The notes under the pieces: model-generated
Told to the model about the DNA's origin: nothing
Database searches by the model: none
The model's input: only the letters and a program-made list of their open reading frames with translations
Program-made: the position numbers and the translations under genes
Shown: one piece after another, positions 57,760 through 64,000 of the stretch
Layout of the letters: each line of letters begins with the position of its first letter
How positions within the stretch are numbered: the first letter of the stretch is position 1
From: Bifidobacterium myosotis
GTDB lineage: Bacteria; Actinomycetota; Actinomycetes; Actinomycetales; Bifidobacteriaceae
Length of the DNA: 64,000 nucleotides
NCBI RefSeq assembly: GCF_002259745.1
Contig: NZ_MWWW01000006.1
Coordinates: 1-64,000, forward strand
Direction of reading: 5' to 3'

Positions 57760-60201
57760 ATGACGGATTCGCACGATAACGACCAGCACGACGGGCCCTT
57801 CATCGAGGACGTGGCACCACGCAGAACACGAGATTTCGCCGATCTGATGCGGGTGGGACTGTCACTGCTCATGGCGGCGGTGGTCATGGTGTTCGCCGTG
57901 TATCTCGGCGGCATGACCCGTGGCGTGGAATCCGATGCCCATACCGCGGCCAAAGCCATCAACTGGCTAGCCGACTTCCCCTCGACCGTACTGACGCAAC
58001 TCGCCACGATCGTTATCGTGGTGTTCGTGCTCGGCCAGCTGCTGTTCACACGGATGTGGCTGGAAGCCGCCGTTTCCGCGTTGGCCATGTTCGCCGGCTA
58101 CGGCACGGTGTGGGGTGTATCCACGGCGATCAGCGGACTAGGCGACCACACGTTGGCTCTCGCATTGATTTCCGCGGCCACCTCGCTCGGCTCCACCCTG
58201 CTGCCCGACATCTACGGCGGCATGGCCGCGTTCCTGACGGCGGCCGGCCCCAGGCGCACCCGTTCCAGCGTGAAATGGAGCTGGAACATCCTGTATGCCA
58301 CGGCCGCGGTGATGGTGGTGCTGTCCTGGCATTCGGTCACCGGCATGCTGGTTTCACTCGCGGCCGGACGCATGGTGGGCATGCTCATCCGGTTCCTCGT
58401 GGGCACACAGAACACCGGCGTGTGGGGTACCGAACTGGTGGAGGCGCTCAGAGGCATCGGCCTTGAGCCGACCTCGCTCATCAGGCATCAGACCGCACCA
58501 TTGGGCGGTCATGGATCATTGGCCGCCACCCTTGAGGACGATCTGGCCGAGGGTTCGCGCATCTACGATCTGGAGACGGCTAACGGACGCCGCTTCATCG
58601 TATCGGTGGTGGATGCCCAGACCCACACAGCCGGGTATCTCAAGCAGCTGTGGGATTGGGTCCGGTTCACCAGCGTCTCCATCCGACGCGACCGGTCCGT
58701 GCGCGAGGCGGTGCAGCATCATTTCGCCATGCTGCTCGGCCTGCACAACATCAAGCTTCCCGCGCCCGAGCCCTACGGCATCACGGACACGGACGAATCG
58801 GCCATCCTCGTGCTCGACGCCCATTCGGTGGAGCTTGCGGCGAATCTGAGCACCCTCACCAAAGCGGACGCCGTGGCCTACATGCGTTACCTGTCCGTCG
58901 CGAACCGGCGCGGATACACCCACCGCCGCATCACACCGGATACGCTGGCACGGCTGGATGACGGCACAGCGGTGATTGCCGGCTGGCTCAACGGCGACAA
59001 CGCCTCGGCACAGGCCAACGCCGCATTGGACAAGGTCCAGCTGCTGGCGTTGTTCGCAGCGCTCATCGGCGTGGAACCGACCATCGAAGCGGCACGCGAG
59101 GCGTGGGGCGACGCCTCGCTGGTGACACTGGTGCCGTTCATTCAGAAAATGGCCGTCCCCTCCTCCACTCGCGCACTCGGTACGTGGGATAAGCAGCTGC
59201 TGACGCAATTGCGCGGCGGCATCAACGCGCTCATCGACGAAGAGACCGCCGAGGCGGCCGAACCGGTGACGCTGGCCCGTTTCTCCTGGCGTTCGATGAT
59301 CACGATGCTGTTGGTCATCGTGGCCGTGGTGGTCGTGTTCACGCAACTCAACCCCGAGGAGATCATCACCGCGCTGCGCAACGCGAATCCGCTGATGGCA
59401 CTGGTGGTGCTCGCATTCGGCGTATGCGGCTGGATAGGCTCGTCCATCTCGCTCGGCGCGTTGATGGACCGGGACCGCCGCAATCCCCTTGGGGTGTTCA
59501 TGAGCCAGGTGGCCGGCGGCTTCGCCACGGTGTCCATGCCCGCAGGCGTGGGCCCGTCCTTCGTGAATCTGCAGTTCCTGCGCAAGTCCGGCTACCGGAA
59601 CGCCCCAGCCACGGCGATCATGAGCGCCGCGCTGGTGGTCTATTACGCGGTCTACTTTGCAATGCTGGTGCTTATCGGACTGTTCACCGGCCGCAATACG
59701 TTCACCGGATCGATTCCAACGAACACTTTGGTGATTGTGTTGGGCGCGGTGGTCGTCGTGGTGTCGATTGCCATGATGATTCCGCCGCTACGTCATTGGG
59801 TGACGGGTCGGCTCATGCCGTTGGCGCGCAACTACGTCAACAAACTGCTCGATGTGCTGTCACGCCCCCGCGAATTGACCATCAGCTGTCTGGGGGCGCT
59901 CTTCCAGAACGTGACCACCGGCCTCGCGTTCTGGGCGGCATTGCAGGCCTTCGGCTACACGACGAATCCGGTCGAGGCCACGTTCGTGTTCATGCTGGCC
60001 TACGCGCTCGGCTCGGCGGTGCCCACGCCCGGCGGTCTGGGTGGTGTGGAGGCCGCGCTGACCTTCGCATTCGTCGCAATCGGTGTGCCGCAGGGCGTGG
60101 CGCTGTCCGCGACGCTGCTGCATCGCGTGGTGTTCTACTGGCTGCGCGTGCCGCTTGGCGCGTTGGCGATGCGCTGGCTCGCCCGTCGTAATCTGATGTA
60201 G
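57760..60201 (+). CDS. Large membrane protein with C-terminal lysylphosphatidylglycerol synthase/flippase-like domain
   Basis: 813 residues from the ATG at 57760; a GTG at 57742 is an alternative. The N-terminal part has about six membrane helices (33-225), then a soluble middle region (about 230-500) that resembles a kinase-like fold by layout only (LDDGTAVIAGWLNGDNA), followed by a C-terminal membrane domain (about 525-805) of the UPF0104/LPG-synthase transmembrane type: VAGGFATVSMPAGVGPSFVNLQFLRKSG and PTPGGLGGVEAALTFAFVAIG. These proteins move or modify lipids such as lysyl-phosphatidylglycerol. No aminoacyl-transferase (C-terminal) domain is present, so a flippase role or another function is possible. 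Divergence from typical MprF-like proteins limits certainty. Confidence 0.78.
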   Translation: MTDSHDNDQHDGPFIEDVAPRRTRDFADLMRVGLSLLMAAVVMVFAVYLGGMTRGVESDAHTAAKAINWLADFPSTVLTQLATIVIVVFVLGQLLFTRMWLEAAVSALAMFAGYGTVWGVSTAISGLGDHTLALALISAATSLGSTLLPDIYGGMAAFLTAAGPRRTRSSVKWSWNILYATAAVMVVLSWHSVTGMLVSLAAGRMVGMLIRFLVGTQNTGVWGTELVEALRGIGLEPTSLIRHQTAPLGGHGSLAATLEDDLAEGSRIYDLETANGRRFIVSVVDAQTHTAGYLKQLWDWVRFTSVSIRRDRSVREAVQHHFAMLLGLHNIKLPAPEPYGITDTDESAILVLDAHSVELAANLSTLTKADAVAYMRYLSVANRRGYTHRRITPDTLARLDDGTAVIAGWLNGDNASAQANAALDKVQLLALFAALIGVEPTIEAAREAWGDASLVTLVPFIQKMAVPSSTRALGTWDKQLLTQLRGGINALIDEETAEAAEPVTLARFSWRSMITMLLVIVAVVVVFTQLNPEEIITALRNANPLMALVVLAFGVCGWIGSSISLGALMDRDRRNPLGVFMSQVAGGFATVSMPAGVGPSFVNLQFLRKSGYRNAPATAIMSAALVVYYAVYFAMLVLIGLFTGRNTFTGSIPTNTLVIVLGAVVVVVSIAMMIPPLRHWVTGRLMPLARNYVNKLLDVLSRPRELTISCLGALFQNVTTGLAFWAALQAFGYTTNPVEATFVFMLAYALGSAVPTPGGLGGVEAALTFAFVAIGVPQGVALSATLLHRVVFYWLRVPLGALAMRWLARRNLM

Positions 60202-60529
60202 CCCGAAGCGTGGGCCCGACTTGATGGCCCGATGAAATCAGACTGGACTGTACAGTACAATACGTCTGCGCAGTCTGATTCATGCGGGGCAAAACCGCGT
60301 GTTCATGCCGAAACAGCACGTTATCTGCCTGCAATCCACCGCAAATCCGCGCATAATCGTCTCCCATTGCGGGTCGGTGTCCAATTCGCGGCCGGAATCG
60401 GGGTGATTTCACGTAAAAAGTTGTGAAAACCCTTATAAAATGCGGGTTTAGGCAGGTGCATGCGCTATCATCATGTGATGAACGCGGACGAACGACAGTG
60501 CTCGTCCCCTGACCCAAGAAGGATGCTTT
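60202..60529. other. hup promoter region with short inverted repeat
   Basis: No gene in 328 bases. ATCAGACTG at 60237-60245 pairs with 60271-60279 around a 25-base loop, containing GTACTGTAC-like sequence; this may be the terminator of the membrane-protein gene. The hup promoter probably lies near 60420-60475 (TTGTGA, TATAAA and TATCAT are all near). Confidence 0.4.
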
Positions 60530-60811
60530 ATGGCATACAACAAGTCTGATCTCGTCTCGAAGATCGCCCAGAAGTCCAACCTGACCAAGGCCCAGGCCGA
60601 GGCCGCCGTCAACGCCTTCCAGGACGTGTTCGTCGAGGCGCTGAAGTCCGGCGAAGGCCTGAAGCTCACCGGTCTCTTCTCCGCCGAGCGCGTCAAGCGC
60701 GCCGCTCGCACCGGCCGCAACCCGCGCACCGGTGAGACCATCAACATTCCGGCTTCCTACGGCGTGCGCATCTCCGCCGGCTCCCTGCTGAAGAAGGCCG
60801 TCACCGAGTGA
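60530..60811 (+). CDS. hup: HU family DNA-binding protein
   Basis: 93 residues from the ATG at 60530 (AAGGATGC upstream). Typical HU: MAYNKSDLVSKIAQKSNLTKAQAEAAVNAF, then the DNA-binding arm region with GRNPRTGETINIPASYGVRISAGS. It bends and compacts DNA. Strong codon bias and own promoter indicate high expression. It lacks the long Lys/Ala-rich C-terminal tail of mycobacterial HupB. Confidence 0.96.
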   Translation: MAYNKSDLVSKIAQKSNLTKAQAEAAVNAFQDVFVEALKSGEGLKLTGLFSAERVKRAARTGRNPRTGETINIPASYGVRISAGSLLKKAVTE

Positions 60812-60856
60812 CCTGCCGCTCGACAGTGAGTGACTGATTCTCGAAACGAGACGATG

Positions 60857-60889
60857 AAGGGGCCCTGACCATGACGGTCGGGGCCCCTT
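60857..60889. terminator. hup terminator
   Basis: AAGGGGCCCTGACC (60857-60870) pairs with 60876-60889 apart from two G-T or mismatched positions, with a 5-base loop. On the plus strand it ends GGGCCCCTT with a weak T tract. Confidence 0.75.
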
Positions 60890-60905
60890 GGCGTATGTTG
60901 CCGTA

Positions 60906-61931
60906 TCAGTCGCCGGCGCTCAACGTGAAATCAAGGAAATCGATGGAACCGGTGCCGACGTAGCGGAAATACAACGGCACGGCGCGATGCTTCGAGTCCG
61001 AGGCATTGGGTGCCGCGGCGGTGGCCGCATCCACCGTATCGGATGTATCGGATGCATCCGCCGTATCCACGACATCGGACGCGTCCATAGTCATGACGCC
61101 ATCCATGGTCCCTCGGTCGAGCTGACCCATATCGCCAGCCGCTTCCGATTGCTCAATGGAAGGCGACATCACGACGGATCGGAAGACCCGCCAGTCGTTG
61201 TTCGTGGGGTGCAACGGTATTTCGGCAATGCAATGCACGCCATCAGGATCGGTGGAGATCATGAATCTGCCGTCGGCCCTCGCAAAGCCGCGATGGACAC
61301 GAACGGTCACGCACGTAACCCGCAATCCTCCATCGCGCGGCACAGTGCCTGTGTCCGACGCCTCGCCGACGACCGGCGAGAAATACTTGAATCCGGCGAC
61401 GGCACCGTCGCGCATATTGGCGATGTACTGGCATGCGGGCATCGGCCCGGCCTCGGCTCTGCCGTCATGCCCATCCTGGGTGAAATACGGATGTGCGGCC
61501 AGACGTTTAGCGGGGCGATCGCCATCGTAACGGCCGGCACCGGTCCGGCTCCACAGATTACAAGCGATGCGCGCCTCATACCGTCCATCTCCTCGCAATG
61601 GACCACCGTTCAGCCCGCAGCTGGTGACTTCCGATTGGGCGAATCGCCATTCGCCGGCCGTCGTGTCGAACGAGGCGTCGAGCTGTTCGGCGCAGGCCTG
61701 ACGCGCGTAGGAACTGCGGTTGGTCTGACGATGGTAGAACGCGTAGAACGCGTCACCGATGCGCAGCATGCCACCGTGTGTGTTGCCGGTATAGTTGGCG
61801 GCATGGGTTTCGTCCGGATGCCCGTTCAGCCCGACATCGCCGATGCTGACCAGCGTACCGCCATACCGGAAGCCCTCGGTGGGCCGATCAGAGACGGCAT
61901 AGCACAACTCATGGTTAAGCCGTGATGAGTA
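60906..61931 (-). pseudogene. C-terminal remnant of a GH43 glycoside hydrolase, cut by IS21
   Basis: An open frame ends at 60906. The upper end, read in frame through 61931, gives YSSRLNHELCYAVSDRPTEG, then GGTLVSIGDVG, HGGMLRI and FYHRQTNRSSYARQACAEQL, which are characteristic of family 43 glycosyl hydrolases (five-bladed propeller; xylosidase/arabinosidase class). About 340 residues remain, with the N-terminal half missing and no suitable start. The break coincides with the left end of the IS21 element near 61933. A Ser/Asp/Ala/Thr-rich stretch (around residues 265-305) is inside the remaining part. Probably non-functional. Confidence 0.8.
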
Positions 61932-62122
61932 GTGTATTGCTTCAATGTTTGTTCGGCGGGTTGAGCGGTGTTTTTCCGCAGTGTGGGCTGATGGTTTTCC
62001 CCGGTGTCGTCATCGTTCTGGGGTGATGTGAGAGGCATCGGTTCCGCCGCCTGTATATTCCCGAGTGCTGATTACTCGTTTCGGCCGGTTGCCGCCGGCC
62101 GGTGCTCGGGAAGGAAAGGAAC

Positions 62123-63625
62123 ATGGCGATACCGATGCCCATTGTGCAAGATATCAGGAGACTCGACCGGCAGGGGCTGTCCCGTGCGGAGATAGCGCGG
62201 CGGCTGCATGTGGATCGTGGCACGGTCGCGAAATACGCGGATATGGAGGATCTGAGCCCGAGGCGTCCGGACGACCGTCGGTATGGGTCGAAGATCGACG
62301 GGCTCGCCGCGGTGGTGGACGGCTGGTTGGAGGCGGACCGTCGTATGCCGCGCAAGCAGCGGCATACGGCCAGGCGCGTGTACGACCGGCTGGTCTCGGA
62401 GCATGGGTGGGAGGGCTCGTATTCCGTGGTGCAGCGGTACGTGAAGCGCTGGCGGGAGACGAACCGGGAGCCGTCGGCCGCGTTCCTGGACCTGTCGTGG
62501 GCTCCGGGCGTGATGCAGGTCGATTTCGGGGTGGCGTTGGCCACCGTCGCGGGGCGTGAGACGGAGACGCATTGCCTGGTGGTCTCGTTCCCGTGGTCGA
62601 ACATGCGCTACTGCGTGGCGATGCCCGGGGAGAACGCGGAGTGCCTGTGCGCGGGGCTGATGCTCGTGTTCGCGCATGCGGGCGGCGTTCCCCCGGTCAT
62701 CGTGATGGACAACGCCACCGGCGCCGGGCGCAGGAACGCGAAGGGCGAGGTCACGCTCACGGGCGTGTTCGAGTCGTTCGTGGCCCACCACCGGCTCGAG
62801 GCGCGCTTCTGCAACCCGTATTCGGGCCATGAGAAGGGCAGCGTGGAGAACGCGGTCGGGTTCCTGCGCCGCAACATCATGGTCCCGCCCATGCGAGCGG
62901 AATCATACGAACAGCTCAGTCGTCTCATGCTGGAGCGGTGCGACGCCCTGGCGGCGGCATCGTATTGCCCGAGGCTGATGGACGTGCCCGTCACGCAGGT
63001 GTTCGCCGAGGACAGGGCGGCGTTGGCGCCGTTGCCGTCCACGGTGTTCGACCCGGTGCGCTGGGAGTCGAGGAGGGCCGACAAGCGCGGCCGTATCGAC
63101 ATCGACTCCCGCTCCTATCTGGCCGGCGGCTCGTGGGCCCGGCGGCGCGTGCAGGCCGCGGTCCGGTGGGACACCGTCACGCTCGTCGACCCCGACACGG
63201 GCGCGGTCCTGGCCGAATACCCGCGTCCCTACGGGGACGGGCCGCGCGTCCTGCAGGACCCGGCCCTGGTGATGCCCATGCTCGCCGCGCGCCCCGGCGC
63301 GTGGATGGAGAGCCCGATACGGCCCGACGTGCCCGACGACATCCGCTCATGGCTCGACTCCATGGACGACAGGACCCTCAGGGAAAGTTTGAAGGCGATC
63401 GCCCACGCGTGCGCCGCGGCCGGGTTCGGGCCCGTGATGCGGGCATGCGACGAGATTCTCACCTGCAACAGGGACATGGGCCTGCACGCGGACACGCTCA
63501 CCCCGATCGCGTTGCGCATGCGCGACGGCGACTGGGAATACCCCGGCGCCGTCGAGGAGCCCGACCTGAGCGGCTACGACGAGTTCATCACCGGCACCCG
63601 CCGTGACGGGAAGGGGACGCGATGA
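62123..63625 (+). CDS. istA: IS21 transposase IstA
   Basis: 500 residues from the ATG at 62123 (AAGGAAAGG upstream). Helix-turn-helix (QDIRRLDRQGLSRAEIARRL), then a retroviral-type integrase core with DDE residues: Asp in MQVDFGVAL, Asp in VIVMDNATG, Glu in EKGSVENAVGFLR. The C-terminal part includes IDSRSYLAGGSW. It catalyses transposition with IstB. Stop overlaps the istB start. Confidence 0.95.
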   Translation: MAIPMPIVQDIRRLDRQGLSRAEIARRLHVDRGTVAKYADMEDLSPRRPDDRRYGSKIDGLAAVVDGWLEADRRMPRKQRHTARRVYDRLVSEHGWEGSYSVVQRYVKRWRETNREPSAAFLDLSWAPGVMQVDFGVALATVAGRETETHCLVVSFPWSNMRYCVAMPGENAECLCAGLMLVFAHAGGVPPVIVMDNATGAGRRNAKGEVTLTGVFESFVAHHRLEARFCNPYSGHEKGSVENAVGFLRRNIMVPPMRAESYEQLSRLMLERCDALAAASYCPRLMDVPVTQVFAEDRAALAPLPSTVFDPVRWESRRADKRGRIDIDSRSYLAGGSWARRRVQAAVRWDTVTLVDPDTGAVLAEYPRPYGDGPRVLQDPALVMPMLAARPGAWMESPIRPDVPDDIRSWLDSMDDRTLRESLKAIAHACAAAGFGPVMRACDEILTCNRDMGLHADTLTPIALRMRDGDWEYPGAVEEPDLSGYDEFITGTRRDGKGTR

Positions 63626-64000
63626 CGGCCGGACCCGATCCCACGATCCCCGAGACGCGGCGCCGCCGCACGTCCACGCAGGAGAAAAGCGAACGGATCC
63701 TGAAAATGAGCCGGAGCCTGCCCCTCACGCGCGGCGTGCTCGCCGACACGCTCGCCGAGGCCACACCCAGCCAGCTCGACCTCATCGAACGCTGGTTCAC
63801 GGCCGAACTCGACTCGCGCGAGCAGTCCAGACGCGTCCGCCTCCTCAAACAGGCCGGATTCCCCGCGGACAAGACCCTCGACGGCTACGACTGGACCAAC
63901 CTGAACATGCCCGCCGACTGGGGACGCGAACAGCTCGAAAGCCTCGAGTTCATCAACCGGTGCGAGGACCTCGTGCTCTACGGGAGCGTCGGCACCGGCA
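63622..64000 (+). CDS. istB: IS21 helper ATPase IstB, N-terminal part
   Basis: The ATG at 63622 overlaps the istA stop (ATGA). 126 residues are visible; the frame runs off the window. The N-terminus is basic and helical (RRRRTSTQEKSERILKMSRSL). The Walker A region begins at the edge (LVLYGSVGTG). It is somewhat longer before the Walker motif than in typical IstB, as in actinobacterial members. Assists IstA in transposition. Confidence 0.92.
   Translation, partial: MTAGPDPTIPETRRRRTSTQEKSERILKMSRSLPLTRGVLADTLAEATPSQLDLIERWFTAELDSREQSRRVRLLKQAGFPADKTLDGYDWTNLNMPADWGREQLESLEFINRCEDLVLYGSVGTG

Larger units (their letters stand above)
61933..64000 (+). mobile_element. IS21-family insertion sequence (right end outside window)
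   Basis: It carries istA and the beginning of istB with the four-base overlap typical of IS21. The left end probably begins with TGTATTGC near 61933, where homology to the GH43 gene stops. The 190 bases before istA contain repeated motifs (GGTTGAGCGGTGTTTTT and TGGGCTGATGGTTTT) as expected for the multiple terminal repeats of IS21. The exact boundary cannot be fixed without the other end. Confidence 0.75.

Overview
The window is from a high-GC actinobacterium and fits Bifidobacterium best. Supporting traits are the mtrA-mtrB-lpqB cluster, a gluABCD amino-acid uptake operon, HrcA/CIRCE-type groEL, ClpC with a UVR linker, GTG starts, many four-base ATGA/GTGA overlaps and probable leaderless genes. 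Species cannot be fixed from the sequence alone. Both ends fall inside insertion sequences: an ISL3-type transposase fragment at the left edge (minus strand) and an IS21 element (istA plus the start of istB) at the right edge. I saw no rRNA, tRNA or CRISPR array.

Layout: 0.6-0.9 kb, a small conserved gene with an elaborate promoter. 1.0-5.3 kb, the MtrAB-LpqB envelope two-component system. 5.4-9.6 kb, RarA and a Ski2-like helicase. 9.7-12.4 kb, a zinc-ribbon membrane protein and a secreted PAP2 phosphatase whose start codon sits in a large hairpin. 12.6-16.5 kb, the glutamate-type ABC transporter. 16.6-19.3 kb, a membrane protein/regulator pair behind two palindromes, an AraC regulator and a tRNA deacylase-like gene. 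19.5-23.3 kb, a MerR/TipA-like regulator, then a divergent ABC-F-like/endonuclease pair bracketed by near-identical phased repeat arrays. 23.4-28.2 kb, aspS-hisS and a DUF349 protein. 28.2-28.8 kb, a phased inverted 21-bp repeat array. 28.8-36.7 kb, a secreted nucleotidase, an acetolactate synthase-like enzyme, ClpC and a two-domain universal stress protein. 36.7-43.7 kb, a hairpin cluster, an acidic DUF3027-type protein with an apparent frameshift, a cold-shock protein, a second two-component system with a TPM protein, and a WXG100 protein. 44.0-48.2 kb, groEL, a cold-shock protein, a LytR_C protein and ung. 48.3-53.8 kb, a six-gene MoxR/DUF58/VWA operon. 53.9-55.9 kb, a small helical protein and a lipase-like protein resembling type VII substrates. 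56.2-60.8 kb, purB, a flippase-like membrane protein and HU. 60.9-64.0 kb, a GH43 remnant cut by the IS21 element.

Most genes are housekeeping or stress functions. The unusual material is between the genes: phased 11-, 19- and 21-bp repeats, several long perfect inverted repeats, and repeat cassettes at gene 3' ends. Three arrays near 20.8, 23.0 and 28.5 kb share one design: inverted units, a central hairpin, then direct units at exact spacing. That design is the strongest candidate here for an undescribed element. GTAAC-type boxes spaced 11 bp lie upstream of mtrA and of the first small gene, suggesting a local MtrA regulon.
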